Numbered from the stretch's first letter, positions 33,471 through 42,769 are shown. The stretch: 64,000 nucleotides of DNA from Duganella aquatilis (GCF_009674565.1 NZ_WKJL01000022.1:39016-103015); one strand, 5' to 3'. The notes: generated from the sequence alone by a model not told the origin. Made by a program: numbers and translations.

Positions 33471-35303
33471 ATGCTATTTTCTCGTTGCCAAGCGCCGTTG
33501 CGTACCTCCGTTCTGATTGCCAGCCTGATGCTGGCTGGTGCTTATACCTTGCCGGTGCAGGCGACGCCGGCGGTGGCGGCGGTCAAGGCCAACCAGGCGC
33601 AGAAGCAGTTGGCGAAGATCGCGGCGGCCTTCCATACCGCGCGCTGCAAGTTCGATCCGCTGCTGTTTGCCACCGCCAATGGCGACAGCCGCTATGACGA
33701 TCAGCTCGGCCTGGCGATTTCGCCCAAGGTGCGCGCGGCCCAGTTCACGCTATACCGCGGCATGCAGAAGCAGCTGATGGCGGTGCGCCGCGACCAGCTT
33801 GGCGCGCAGGAGCAACTGACCTACGACCTGCTCACCTATGAGCTGAACAACGCGATGCAGCTGGAGTCCTTCCCCGACCACCTGCTGCCGCTGAACCAGT
33901 TCGACAACGTGCCCAGCACGCTGGCCAACTACGCCGGCGGCACCGGTTCGCAGCCACTGGAAACGGTCAAGCAATACCAGGCTTATCTGAGCCGCCTGAA
34001 CCAGCTGCCCGGCTGGATCGATCAGGCCATCGCCAACATGAAGGAAGGCATCCGCAGCGGCGTGGTGCAGCCGAAGGCGATCACCGTCGCCATGCTGCCG
34101 CAGTTCCAGAACCTGCGCGCCGCCACGCCAGAAGCCAGCGTCTATTATTCGCCGGTGACGCGCTTCCCGGCCGCGTTCTCCGACGCCGAGAAAAAGCAGC
34201 TCACCGCTGCCTACCTGAAAACGGTGGACAGCAAGATCGCGCCGGCGTTGACCCGCCTGGTCGATTTCCTCGAACACCAGTACCTGCCGGCCAGCCGCAC
34301 CAGCACCGGCTGGAGTGCGCTGCCGAACGGCATGGCCTGGTATGCGGCCCACATCAAGGACAGCACCAACCTGCCGCTGACGCCGGACGAAGTCCACGCG
34401 CTGGGCCTGAAGGAGGTGGCGCGCATCCAGCAGCAGCTGACCGTGCTCGGTCCCAAGCTGGGCTACGACGGCCCGGAGAAGCAGCTGCCGCAATGGGTCG
34501 GCGCGCAAACCAAGTTCGACATTTTCACCAGCGACGAGCAGGTGCTAGATGCCTACCGCGCCATCTACGCGCAGGTCCAGGCCAAGCTGCCGACCTACTT
34601 CAGCCTGATTCCGAAAGCGAAGCTGGAGCTGCACCTGGAACCGGAACTGACGCGCGCCACCGCCTCCGACCACTACACGCCGCCAGCCGCCGACGGTTCG
34701 CACCCTGGCGTGTTCTGGCCGGTGGTGAACGATCCGAAGAAATACAGCCGGGTCGACATGGTCAGCCTGTTCCTGCACGAAGGCGTGCCGGGCCACCACC
34801 TGCACGCGGCGCTGCTGAAGGAATTGGACCTGCCGGACTTCCGCAAGTTCAGCACCGAGAATCCGAACAGCGCGGCCTACACCGAAGGCTGGGCGCTGTA
34901 TTGCGAAACGCTGGGCAAGGAGATGGGCCTGTACGATGACCCGGTGGCCTACTACGGCCATTTGAACGCGGAGATGCTGCGCGCCGCGCGCCTGGTGGTC
35001 GATACCGGCATGCACGCCAAGGGCTGGTCGCGCGAGCAGGCCATCGCCTACCTGGTCGAGACGCTGGGCTGGAGCGAACCGCGCGCACGCAACCAGATCG
35101 AGCGCTACATGGTCTGGCCGGCGCAGGCGTTGAGCTACAAGATCGGCTCGCTGAAGATCCTGGAACTGCGCGCCCGCGCGCAGATGGCCTTGGGCGACAA
35201 GTTCAGCTACCCGAAATTCCACGAGGTGGTGATTGGCGACGGCACGCTGCCGCTGCCGATCCTGGAACAGCGCGTCGATCGCTGGATCGCCGCCACCAAA
35301 TAA
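33471..35303 (+). CDS. DUF885 family exported protein, probable metallopeptidase
   Basis: A 610-residue protein with a signal peptide (...LIASLMLAGAYTLPVQA). The DUF885 core carries HEGVPGHHLH and, downstream, TEGWALYCETLGKEMGLYDDP, the His and Glu arrangement proposed to bind zinc in this family. N-terminal parts such as LTYDLLTYELNNAMQLESFPDHLLPLNQFD are typical. It is probably a periplasmic or secreted metalloprotease, though activity is rarely shown. The start at 33471 has an AGGAAAG site. It is followed immediately by a family-2 palindromic repeat and the convergent amidohydrolase. Confidence 0.88.
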   Translation: MLFSRCQAPLRTSVLIASLMLAGAYTLPVQATPAVAAVKANQAQKQLAKIAAAFHTARCKFDPLLFATANGDSRYDDQLGLAISPKVRAAQFTLYRGMQKQLMAVRRDQLGAQEQLTYDLLTYELNNAMQLESFPDHLLPLNQFDNVPSTLANYAGGTGSQPLETVKQYQAYLSRLNQLPGWIDQAIANMKEGIRSGVVQPKAITVAMLPQFQNLRAATPEASVYYSPVTRFPAAFSDAEKKQLTAAYLKTVDSKIAPALTRLVDFLEHQYLPASRTSTGWSALPNGMAWYAAHIKDSTNLPLTPDEVHALGLKEVARIQQQLTVLGPKLGYDGPEKQLPQWVGAQTKFDIFTSDEQVLDAYRAIYAQVQAKLPTYFSLIPKAKLELHLEPELTRATASDHYTPPAADGSHPGVFWPVVNDPKKYSRVDMVSLFLHEGVPGHHLHAALLKELDLPDFRKFSTENPNSAAYTEGWALYCETLGKEMGLYDDPVAYYGHLNAEMLRAARLVVDTGMHAKGWSREQAIAYLVETLGWSEPRARNQIERYMVWPAQALSYKIGSLKILELRARAQMALGDKFSYPKFHEVVIGDGTLPLPILEQRVDRWIAATK

Positions 35304-35305
35304 AA

Positions 35306-35365
35306 CCGGGGTCAGTTCTGCCAATCGCACACGAACTCATGTACCAATGGCAGAACTGACCCCGG
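35306..35365. repeat. palindromic repeat, family 2 copy 1
   Basis: CCGGGGTCAGTTCTGCCA (35306-35323) and its exact reverse complement (35348-35365) form an 18-bp stem around a 24-nt loop, beginning two bases after the DUF885 stop. Its first 29 nt are identical to 63915-63943. It sits between convergent genes and could end both transcripts, although there is no U-tract. Confidence 0.8.
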
Positions 35366-35373
35366 ATTGAGGT

Positions 35374-36624
35374 TTATTTGGCCATCACGTTCATCACCGC
35401 CAGCGTCATCGCCTGGGCGGCGGTCTTGATCGAGGGTTCCGGCACCGGCGCGTAGTACGGCGAGTGGTTGAAGGCGACCGGCTTGCCGCCGTGCTCGGCT
35501 TCCGCCACCGCTTTCGGGTCGTAGACGCCGGTGAAGAAGAACATGCCCGGCACGCCCTGGTTCACGTATTGCGAAAAGTCTTCGCTGGCGGTCATGGCCG
35601 GCATGCGCGATACGTTGGCGTCGCCGAAGGCTTTCTTCAGCACGCCTTCGGTGCGGGTCACCAGCGCTGCGTTGTTTTCGATGGCGATGCCGCCGGGGAT
35701 CAGCTGCACGTCCGGCGCCGGCGCGTCGGCCATCGCCGCCGAGGCGTTGGCGACGCGACGCACGCCGGCCAGGATTTTCTCCCGCACAGCCGGGCTGTAG
35801 CTGCGGATGGTGCCGCGCACTTTCACCGTGTCCGGGATGATGTTGCCGACCGTGCCGCCGTTGATGGCGCCGATGGTCACCACGCCGAATTCCTTCGGAT
35901 CTTTCTCGCGGCTGATGACGGTCTGTACCTCGACCACGAAGCGCGCGGCGATGGTGATCGGGTCCAGCGCCTTGTCCGGCGCCGAGCCGTGGCCGCCGCG
36001 GCCCTTGAAGGTGATCTCGATCGCGTCGGAGTTCGACGACACCGGCCCGCTGTTGTAGCCGATGGTGCCGTAGGCCAGCGGCCACGAGTGCAGCGCGAAC
36101 GCATAGTCCGGCTTGCCGAAGCGCTGAAACAGCCCATCCTCCAGCATGGCCTTGGCGCCGGACACGGTTTCTTCCGCCGGCTGGCCGATGAACATCAGTG
36201 TGCCTTGCCATTGCGACTTGAGCGCCACCAGCGTGCGCGCGCTGGCCAGCCAGGCCGTCATGTGGACATCGTGGCCGCAGCTGTGGGCGGCGCCGTTCTT
36301 GCTGGCGTATGGCAGGCCGGATTTTTCTTCCATCGGCAAGGCGTCCATCTCGGTACGCACCAGCACCAGCGGGCCGGGACCGTTCTTGTAGATGGCGACG
36401 ATGCCGGTCTTGCCGACCTTTTCCGTGACCTCGAAGCCGATCTTGCGCATTTCGGCAGCCAGCCTGGCGGCGGTGCGCTCTTCCTGGAAGGCGATTTCGG
36501 GATGCGCGTGCAAGTCCTTGTAGATCGTCTCCAGTTGCGGATACATGCCGTTGATGAGGGCGCCTGCGTCCTGCGCCTGGGCGGCCGTGGCGGCCAGCAG
36601 TGCAACGATCGGTAAGAGTTTCAT
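35374..36624 (-). CDS. M20 family amidohydrolase, exported
   Basis: A 416-residue M20D-type peptidase/amidohydrolase with a signal peptide (MKLLPIVALLAATAAQA). Zinc-ligand motifs are HAHPEIAFQE, SCGHDVHMT, GQPAEETVSGAKAM and, at the C-terminus, FNHSPYYAP. The dimerisation lid begins near KGRGGHGSAP. It probably hydrolyses N-acyl amino acids or similar amides in the periplasm (hippurate-hydrolase-like). It is separated from pth by 8 nt, so co-transcription with pth is possible. Confidence 0.9.
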   Translation of the reverse strand: MKLLPIVALLAATAAQAQDAGALINGMYPQLETIYKDLHAHPEIAFQEERTAARLAAEMRKIGFEVTEKVGKTGIVAIYKNGPGPLVLVRTEMDALPMEEKSGLPYASKNGAAHSCGHDVHMTAWLASARTLVALKSQWQGTLMFIGQPAEETVSGAKAMLEDGLFQRFGKPDYAFALHSWPLAYGTIGYNSGPVSSNSDAIEITFKGRGGHGSAPDKALDPITIAARFVVEVQTVISREKDPKEFGVVTIGAINGGTVGNIIPDTVKVRGTIRSYSPAVREKILAGVRRVANASAAMADAPAPDVQLIPGGIAIENNAALVTRTEGVLKKAFGDANVSRMPAMTASEDFSQYVNQGVPGMFFFTGVYDPKAVAEAEHGGKPVAFNHSPYYAPVPEPSIKTAAQAMTLAVMNVMAK

Positions 36625-36632
36625 TGCTTCCT

Positions 36633-37214
36633 TTAGTCGGTATGCAGCTTGGTGGTGGCGGCGGGGAATTCGCCTTTGACGATTTGCGGCATGATCAGCA
36701 GCGATTTTTCAATGGCGCGTTCGATCAGTTCCTGGTCTTCGCGACGCGGGCGGTGCAGCACGAAATCCGCCACCTGCTGCGCCAGGTTCAGCGAACGCGG
36801 ATGGCCGACGCCGAGGCGCAGCCGCCAGTAGTCCTGCGTGCCGAGCGCGGCGGTGATGTCCTTCAGGCCGTTGTGGCCGCCCGAGGAGCCGCCTTTTTTC
36901 AGGCGGGCGATGCCGGGCAGCAGGTCCAGCTCGTCGTGCACGACCAGCACTTCGTCGGCGGCGATCTTGAAGAAGCGGCACAGCGCGCCGACCGACTGGC
37001 CGGACCGGTTCATAAAGGTCAGCGGCTCCAGCAGATACACTTCCTGGCCGGCGATCGAGGTCCTGGCCACCATGGCGTTGTACTTGGCTTCGCGCTGCAG
37101 GCGCGCGCCGCTGTCGTTGGCGAGGTTGTCCACCAGCCAGAAGCCGGCGTTGTGGCGGGTTTGTTCGTATTCAGGGCCGGGATTGCCGAGGCCAACGATA
37201 AGACGGATGGGCAT
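36633..37214 (-). CDS. pth: peptidyl-tRNA hydrolase
   Basis: A 193-residue enzyme that recycles peptidyl-tRNA. The N-terminal GLGNPGPEYEQTRHNAGF contains the catalytic histidine (His21). FMNRSGQSV, VHDELDLLPGIARLKKGGSSGGHNGLKDI and RLRLGVGHP are the other family motifs. It lies downstream of rplY, from which it is separated by a strong hairpin, in the conserved prs-rplY-pth order. Confidence 0.97.
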   Translation of the reverse strand: MPIRLIVGLGNPGPEYEQTRHNAGFWLVDNLANDSGARLQREAKYNAMVARTSIAGQEVYLLEPLTFMNRSGQSVGALCRFFKIAADEVLVVHDELDLLPGIARLKKGGSSGGHNGLKDITAALGTQDYWRLRLGVGHPRSLNLAQQVADFVLHRPRREDQELIERAIEKSLLIMPQIVKGEFPAATTKLHTD

Positions 37215-37251
37215 GACGTGATAACGATGTGATTGATACGTGATTATGGAC

Positions 37252-37311
37252 GAAAAAAAACCCTGTAGCGCTGAACGCGATCTTGAGCGCGTTCAGGCTA
37301 CAGGGTTTTTT
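37252..37311 (-). terminator. strong terminator between rplY and pth (bidirectional)
   Basis: CCCTGTAGC...GAACGCG pairs with CGCGTTC...GCTACAGGG (one bulged base). It is followed by eight T residues on the minus strand and by six on the plus strand. It ends rplY transcription, with possible read-through into pth. Confidence 0.85.
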
Positions 37312-37327
37312 AGCGAAGCGGTTTAAA

Positions 37328-37933
37328 TTACTTCTTGGCTTCTTCGGTGGTTGCAGCGGCTTCAGCAGCAACGTGGCCAGCAGGTACCGAAGCGGTAGCG
37401 ATGGTCAGGTTGTTGCCGTGGGTGACAGCGGTCACGCCAGCTGGCAGTTTGATGTCGTTCACGTGCACCGAGTGGCCGACGTCCACGTTGGTCAGGTCAA
37501 CGGTCACGAACTCTGGCAGGTCTTTCGGCAGGCATTCGATTTCGATTTCGTTGGCAACGTGGCTGATGGTTGCGCCGTGCAGCTTGACCGCTGGCGAAAT
37601 TTCAGCGTTGGCGAAGTGCAGCGCCACTTTCATGTGGATCTTTTTGCCGGCGTCAACGCGCTGGAAGTCAGCGTGCAGAACCAGTTGTTTGAACGCGTGC
37701 ATCTGGAAGTCGCGCAGCAGAACTTTCTCTGCCTTGCCGTCGATTTCCAGGTCCAGGATCGACGAGTGGAACGCTTCTTTTTTCAGCGCGTGGTACAGGG
37801 CGTTGTGGTCCAGGGCGATGGTCACCGGTGCTTCGGTACCGCCGTAGATGATGCCAGGGGTTTGGCCCGAATTGCGCAGGCGGCGGCTCGCTCCGGAACC
37901 TTGCAATTCGCGTTTGAATGCAACAACTTTCAT
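37328..37933 (-). CDS. rplY: 50S ribosomal protein L25/general stress protein Ctc
   Basis: A 201-residue L25 of the long Ctc (TL5) form. The N-terminal 5S rRNA-binding domain begins MKVVAFKRELQGSGASRRLRNSGQTPGIIYGG. A C-terminal beta domain is followed by an Ala/Glu-rich tail (HVAAEAAATTEEAKK). The ATG at 37933 has GGAGT upstream. It lies between prs and pth as in most betaproteobacteria. Confidence 0.96.
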   Translation of the reverse strand: MKVVAFKRELQGSGASRRLRNSGQTPGIIYGGTEAPVTIALDHNALYHALKKEAFHSSILDLEIDGKAEKVLLRDFQMHAFKQLVLHADFQRVDAGKKIHMKVALHFANAEISPAVKLHGATISHVANEIEIECLPKDLPEFVTVDLTNVDVGHSVHVNDIKLPAGVTAVTHGNNLTIATASVPAGHVAAEAAATTEEAKK

Positions 37934-38010
37934 GTGTAACTCCAATAATTAACAGGGCTTGCGCCCCGTGTGATGAAGCGCCCCGCGACCAGGCGCGCTT
38001 CGGGAAAAAC

Positions 38011-38038
38011 GGCGCGCCCGGAAAAAACCGGGCGCGCC
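38011..38038 (-). terminator. Rho-independent terminator after prs
   Basis: A perfect 11-bp stem (GGCGCGCCCGG/CCGGGCGCGCC) with a six-base A/T loop, followed on the minus strand by GTTTTT. It is located 30 nt past the prs stop. Confidence 0.8.
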
Positions 38039-38067
38039 GCCTGAAAAACTTGGCTTGTCGAGACTGC

Positions 38068-39018
38068 TTAGTCGACGAACAGGGAGATCACGGAATCGCC
38101 CTTGATGATGCGTTTGAACGTCTCGGCCAGCAGCGGTGCGCAGGTCAGCTGACGGATCTTGGCGCACTGCTTGGCGGCGTCGGACAGCGGAATCGTGTCG
38201 GTCACCACCAGTTCGTCCAGCGACGAGCTGTTGATGCGGTCGATCGCCGGGCCGGACAGCACAGCGTGGGTGCAATATGCTACCACTTTCTTGGCGCCGC
38301 GCTCTTTCAGCACTTCCGCCGCCTTGACCAGGGTGCCGGCGGTATCCACCATGTCATCCATGATCACGCAGTTGCGGCCTTCGACGTCACCGATGATGTT
38401 CATCACTTCGGACACATTGGCTTTCGGACGACGCTTGTCGATGATCGCCAGGTCGCAGCCCAGGCGCTTGGCCAGGGCACGGGCACGCACCACGCCACCG
38501 ACGTCCGGGGACACCACCAGCAGGTCTTCGTTGTGCTTTTTCTGCAGGTCGCCCAGCAGGATAGGCGAAGCGTAGATATTGTCGACCGGGATATCGAAGA
38601 AGCCCTGGATCTGGTCTGCGTGCAGATCCATGATCAGGACGCGCTCGACGCCGGCTTCTTCCAGCATGTTGGCGACCACTTTGGCCGAGATCGCAACGCG
38701 CGCCGAACGTGGGCGGCGGTCTTGACGGGCGTAACCAAAGTAAGGAATCGCAGCGGTGATGCGGCCAGCCGAAGCGCGTTTCAGGGCGTCAACCATCAGG
38801 ATCAGTTCCATCAGGTTGTCGTTGGTTGGCGCGCAGGTCGATTGCAGCACGAAAACGTCTTTACCGCGGACGTTTTCATTGATCTCAACCATGACTTCGC
38901 CGTCCGAGAATTTCGAAACGTTTGCCTTGCCGAGGGGGATGCCGAGATTTTTTGCGACTCCCTCTGCCAACGCAGGATTAGCGTTGCCGGTAAAAACCAT
39001 CAGGTTTTCGTAAGCCAT
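38068..39018 (-). CDS. prs: ribose-phosphate pyrophosphokinase
   Basis: A 316-residue PRPP synthase transferring pyrophosphate from ATP to ribose-5-phosphate. Family motifs are FSDGEVMVEINENVRG, YFGYARQDRR, the metal-binding DLHADQIQGFFDIPVDN and the PRPP-binding NCVIMDDMVDTAGT. Length matches the bacterial enzyme. It is downstream of tRNA-Gln, and is followed by its own hairpin before rplY. Confidence 0.98.
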   Translation of the reverse strand: MAYENLMVFTGNANPALAEGVAKNLGIPLGKANVSKFSDGEVMVEINENVRGKDVFVLQSTCAPTNDNLMELILMVDALKRASAGRITAAIPYFGYARQDRRPRSARVAISAKVVANMLEEAGVERVLIMDLHADQIQGFFDIPVDNIYASPILLGDLQKKHNEDLLVVSPDVGGVVRARALAKRLGCDLAIIDKRRPKANVSEVMNIIGDVEGRNCVIMDDMVDTAGTLVKAAEVLKERGAKKVVAYCTHAVLSGPAIDRINSSSLDELVVTDTIPLSDAAKQCAKIRQLTCAPLLAETFKRIIKGDSVISLFVD

Positions 39019-39091
39019 TGGGATTCCAGAGAAGTTGTAGAAGATTCTTTGAAGAGCCAGCGCAAGCAGCGCGGCACTGAACTAAATGGAA

Positions 39092-39118
39092 TGAGGCGCA
39101 TCGTGCGCCTCACTTTTT
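39092..39118. terminator. hairpin with T-tract in the tRNA-Gln/prs spacer
   Basis: A perfect 9-bp stem (TGAGGCGCA/TGCGCCTCA) with a TCG loop is followed on the plus strand by C and five T residues. On the minus strand the following tract is only TTCCATTT, so it may be a weak end for the tRNA transcript. No plus-strand gene ends here. Confidence 0.45.
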
Positions 39119-39168
39119 GCTCTATCTGGCCGGAGACTAGTGCCTCGACGGTTCCAGATACAAACGAA

Positions 39169-39245
39169 TGGCAGGGGAACAAGGATTCGAACCTTGGTAT
39201 GCCGGAATCAAAATCCGGTGCCTTAACCAGCTTGGCGATTCCCCT
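39169..39245 (-). tRNA. tRNA-Gln (UUG anticodon)
   Basis: A 77-nt cloverleaf including an encoded CCA. The acceptor stem is AGGGGAA/TTCCCCT, the anticodon arm CCGGA-TTTTGAT-TCCGG places TTG at positions 34-36, and the T arm contains GGTTCGAATCC. The D loop (AAGCTGGTTAAGG) is normal. It sits between ispE and prs, a common betaproteobacterial location. Confidence 0.95.
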
Positions 39246-39277
39246 ACGCAACTGACTGCTCGTCGTTACAGGCCGAT

Positions 39278-39305
39278 ATTGTACAGCCTTTTTCACGCTT
39301 CGCAA
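39278..39305 (-). promoter_or_regulatory. tRNA-Gln promoter
   Basis: On the minus strand, TTGCGA (39305-39300) and TACAAT (39283-39278) are separated by 16 bp, 32 nt upstream of the tRNA 5' end. Confidence 0.6.
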
Positions 39306-39321
39306 AATCTTTTTTGCCGAT

Positions 39322-40212
39322 TCACAACTTGGCGCTGAATTTCCCGATGAGTGGATGCTGTTTCAGCGCCTTGGCCTTCCAGGCTGTCCACTGCGCTGGC
39401 ACTTTTGCAAGTACCGCGTCGGCGTCCGCCTCGGTTGCTACCGCACTGAACACACATGCACCGGAACCAGTCATCCTGGCATCGCCGTAAGCACCGAGCC
39501 ATTCTACCGCTTCTGCTACCGGCGGGAATAACTTCGTTGCTACCTGTTGCAAGTCGTTCTTTCCAAACCCCGATGTGCTGGAGTGGCTGGAAAAGTCCGT
39601 TATATTAACGAGCGGCGTGTCCCTTGTCAAATGTTCTGAACCGAAAATTGCCGCCGTGGGCACCATGACGCCCGGTTCGATGACCACATACCAACATTCC
39701 GGCGCCGATACCGCCTGCAGCGCCTCGCCCACCCCTTCGGCAAAGGCGGTTTCGCCAAAGATGAAGAACGGGATGTCGGCGCCCAGCGGCAGGCCCAGGG
39801 CCATCAGTTCCTGCTTGCTCAGGCCGGCATTCCACAGGTGGTTCAGCGCCATCAGCGTGGTGGCGGCGTCGGACGAGCCGCCGCCGACGCCGCCGCCCAT
39901 CGGCAGGATCTTGTCGATTTCAATGTTCACGCCGCGCGGCAAGGCGCCGCTGCGGCGCAGCACCTCGGCTTGCAGCAGGCTGGCGGCGCGGATAATCAGG
40001 TCGCTCTCTTCCGGCACGCCGGGCAGGTCCGTCACGCGGCGCAGCGCGGTGTCGTCGCGCAGCGCGAAGTGCAGCGTGTCGCCATGGTCGATCAGCTGGA
40101 ACACGGTTTGCAGCAGGTGGTAGCCGTCGGCGCGGCGGCCATTCACGTGCAGGAAAAGGTTGAGCTTGGCCGGAGCCGGGCAGTTGTTCAGCGCAGTGTC
40201 GAATGCAGTCAT
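39322..40212 (-). CDS. ispE: 4-diphosphocytidyl-2-C-methyl-D-erythritol kinase
   Basis: A 296-residue GHMP kinase of the MEP isoprenoid pathway. It starts with the substrate-binding PAKLNLFLHVNGRRADGYHLLQTVFQLID and has the ATP-binding PMGGGVGGGSSDAATTL. The C-terminal MTGSGACVF motif completes the GHMP signature. It follows lolB by 9 nt in the conserved lolB-ispE-tRNA-prs order. Confidence 0.97.
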   Translation of the reverse strand: MTAFDTALNNCPAPAKLNLFLHVNGRRADGYHLLQTVFQLIDHGDTLHFALRDDTALRRVTDLPGVPEESDLIIRAASLLQAEVLRRSGALPRGVNIEIDKILPMGGGVGGGSSDAATTLMALNHLWNAGLSKQELMALGLPLGADIPFFIFGETAFAEGVGEALQAVSAPECWYVVIEPGVMVPTAAIFGSEHLTRDTPLVNITDFSSHSSTSGFGKNDLQQVATKLFPPVAEAVEWLGAYGDARMTGSGACVFSAVATEADADAVLAKVPAQWTAWKAKALKQHPLIGKFSAKL

Positions 40213-40221
40213 GCCGATATT

Positions 40222-40821
40222 TTACTTGTCGGACGGGAAGATGACGACGCGGATGTTGACGTCATCCACCGCCTCGCCCAACACGATGCGGGTGGCGTCG
40301 ATGCGCTTCGGTTGCGGCACGGCGGCCTGGTCGTCCTGCCAGCTGACGTAGTCCAGTTTCCAGCCGTCGCGCGTGATGACGGTGTCGTTGGCGGGCGAGG
40401 CGACGAAGCGCTTGCCGTCGCGGCCGGTGGCGTAGCCCTGCAGCCATTCGCGCAGGCCGGACACCGGCAGCACCCAGCCCAGCGTTTTCTGTGTCAGCGC
40501 ATCGACGTCCGGTGCGCGCTGCGGCGGCTTGCCGCTTTCGGTCAGTGTGGCCGAGGTCGGCGTGACATTGATCACGGCCGCCGTCTGCCCGGTCGGCAGG
40601 GTCAGGGTGACGTCGGTATTGGTTTTGGTCTGCTGCCAGTTGAAGGAGACGGTCGCCGATTCCTTCTTGCCGTCATGGCTGTAGTTGATGCCGATGCGGC
40701 CGGCCAGCGCGATATCGTCGCGATACGGCGCCACGCCGGCGCTGGAGACCGGGCCGGACGGCGTGGTGGCGCAACCGGCAACGGCGGACAGGGCAAGGGC
40801 AAACAGCAGTGGTCGTATCAT
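40222..40821 (-). CDS. lolB: outer membrane lipoprotein insertion protein LolB
   Basis: A 199-residue lipoprotein with signal peptide and lipobox LSAVAGC (Cys17). It has ALAGRIGINYSHDGKKESATVSFNWQQ, the LolB start, and LGWVLPVSGLREWLQGYATG later. It accepts lipoproteins from LolA and inserts them in the outer membrane. It lies between the TPR lipoprotein gene upstream and ispE downstream. Confidence 0.94.
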   Translation of the reverse strand: MIRPLLFALALSAVAGCATTPSGPVSSAGVAPYRDDIALAGRIGINYSHDGKKESATVSFNWQQTKTNTDVTLTLPTGQTAAVINVTPTSATLTESGKPPQRAPDVDALTQKTLGWVLPVSGLREWLQGYATGRDGKRFVASPANDTVITRDGWKLDYVSWQDDQAAVPQPKRIDATRIVLGEAVDDVNIRVVIFPSDK

Positions 40822-40835
40822 TTATACACTTTGAA

Positions 40836-42620
40836 TTAAATGCTTTGATTCAGGCGCGCCAGCGTGCTCTTCAGCGCGTCGTTTTTCGGATCCTTGCTCT
40901 GCGCTTCCTGCCACATCTTCTGCGCGCCGGCGAGGTCGCCTTTGACGAACAGCACTTCGCCCAGGTGCACGGCGATTTCCGGATCGCTGCGCAAGGTGTA
41001 GGCGCGGCGCAGGAAGGATTCGGCTTCGTTCAGGTTGCCCATGCGGAACTGCACCCAGCCCATGCTGTCCATGATGAAGGGATCGCCCGGCGCCATCTTC
41101 ATCGCCTTGTCGATCAGCGAATAGGCTTCCGGCAGGCGCTCATTGCGTTCGGCCAGCGAATAGCCCAGCGCGTTGTAGGCATGCTGGTTGTCCGGCGCGG
41201 CGATCATCACCTGGCGCAGGGCTTTTTCCATCAGCTCCACCTGGCCCAGCTTTTCCGCCACCAGCGCGAAGTCGTACAGCAGGTCGGGATTGTCCGGGTA
41301 GCGCTTCAGCGCGTTTTCCAGCACCACGTAGGCGGCACGGTGGTCGCCGGCGTCGCGCAGCAGCTGGGCGTCGGTCTGGAATACCTGGGCCTGGTCGTTC
41401 GGATCGGCCGGTTTCAGTTCGGCCAGCTGCTTGCGGGCCTCGTCGATATTGCCTTTGCGGGCGGTCAGCAGCGCCATCTTCATGCGTGCGGCGAGGTAGA
41501 TTTTTTCATCGCTGCCGTCGACCTTGTCCAGCCAGTTGTAGGCCGCGTCGAAGTCGCCGCGCTGCTCGGCGATCTGCGACAGTATCATCAGCACCTTGGA
41601 CGGGTCGCGCTCGTCGTTGGGGTGATTCTCCAGTGCGGTGACGAAGCGGCTGAAGTATTTTTCCGCATCCGGCAGATTGTCGGACTGCATCGACATCACG
41701 CCCAGCGCGTACAGCGTGGCGATGTTGTCCGGTTGGTCGTTCAGCAGGATCAGGAATTGTTTGCGGCCTTCGTCGAACTGCTTGTTGTCGACCAGGATGC
41801 GGGCGTAGGCGGCACGCACTTCGGCCGACTTCGGATATTTGTCGAGGAAGCTGCTCAGCTGCTTGAGCGCGCCGTCGATGTCGCCCGACACCTGGGCGCT
41901 GGTCAGGACCACCAGTTCGGAATCCGGCTTGATGGCCAGCGCCTTGGCCGACTCTTCGCGCGCGCGCGCCAGGTCGTTCAGGCTGAACGCGCCTTGCGAC
42001 AGGATCAAATGGGCTTCCAGCGTGTCGTCATACGGCATCAGCACGCGTTCCTGCAGCGTGAAGGCGGCGTTCTTGTCCTTGGCGCGCAGCAGGTATTGCT
42101 GCATCTGGAACATCACCAGCGGGCGCGCGGCCGGCTTGGCTTTTTTCAGGCGTTCCTCGAACAGCGCTTCGGCCTCGCCCAGATCGTCGGCCACCACGGC
42201 AAAGCCGAGGAAGTACTGCACCGCCTCGTCCGAATCCGGCGCCAGGCTGCGCCACAGGCGGATGGCGGCCACCGCTTCGCCGGTCTGCTTGGCGGTCAGC
42301 GCCATTTCGGCGGCGCGCTTCGCCAGGCGCGGATCGCGGGTCTGCTGGGCCAGCGACATCATGGTGATGTACGGGCCCTGCCACTGCCCTTTCTTGAATT
42401 CCAGCTCGGCCTTGGTGATGCGGAACAGCAGATCGCCCGTCAGCTCGGTATTCGGCAGCACTTCCGGCGCCGGGGCCGGCGCTTCGGCGACAGCCGGCGC
42501 TTCCGCCTCGGCGGGCGCGGCGGGCTGCGGCGCAGCGGCGGACTCGGCCGGTTTTTCCGGCGCGATGGCGCACGCCGACAGCATGGCAGAGAGGGTTACA
42601 ATGGCGAAAGCGTTTTTCAA
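40836..42620 (-). CDS. TPR-repeat lipoprotein
   Basis: A 594-residue protein. I chose a TTG start at 42620: it has AGGAT 8 nt upstream and produces a short signal peptide with lipobox (KNAFAIVTLSAMLSAC). The longer start would remove the normal signal. After a Pro/Ala-rich linker (PAAPAEAEAPAVAEAPAPA) come many tetratricopeptide repeats, e.g. ALGYSLAERNERLPEAYSLIDKAMKMAPGDPF near the end. TPR lipoproteins next to lolB are common in betaproteobacteria; it is probably an outer-membrane scaffold. Partners unknown. Confidence 0.88.
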   Translation of the reverse strand: MKNAFAIVTLSAMLSACAIAPEKPAESAAAPQPAAPAEAEAPAVAEAPAPAPEVLPNTELTGDLLFRITKAELEFKKGQWQGPYITMMSLAQQTRDPRLAKRAAEMALTAKQTGEAVAAIRLWRSLAPDSDEAVQYFLGFAVVADDLGEAEALFEERLKKAKPAARPLVMFQMQQYLLRAKDKNAAFTLQERVLMPYDDTLEAHLILSQGAFSLNDLARAREESAKALAIKPDSELVVLTSAQVSGDIDGALKQLSSFLDKYPKSAEVRAAYARILVDNKQFDEGRKQFLILLNDQPDNIATLYALGVMSMQSDNLPDAEKYFSRFVTALENHPNDERDPSKVLMILSQIAEQRGDFDAAYNWLDKVDGSDEKIYLAARMKMALLTARKGNIDEARKQLAELKPADPNDQAQVFQTDAQLLRDAGDHRAAYVVLENALKRYPDNPDLLYDFALVAEKLGQVELMEKALRQVMIAAPDNQHAYNALGYSLAERNERLPEAYSLIDKAMKMAPGDPFIMDSMGWVQFRMGNLNEAESFLRRAYTLRSDPEIAVHLGEVLFVKGDLAGAQKMWQEAQSKDPKNDALKSTLARLNQSI

Positions 42621-42769
42621 GGGTAGATCCTGGCAGGTCAGCAAAGTACAGTCAGATTTTACGCCGATCGCATCGCGGGCGGAGTTTGACTAGTGTAACC
42701 AAATATTCCGCCACGGCCAGACGTTACCCGCCTTTATTTCCTCAGCCCTAAGAGACAGTTGCCAGACAG

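Noticed and set aside
37934..38067. Possible small RNA in the prs-rplY spacer
   Set aside because: The only structure is a simple terminator hairpin; no promoter or further conserved fold is visible.
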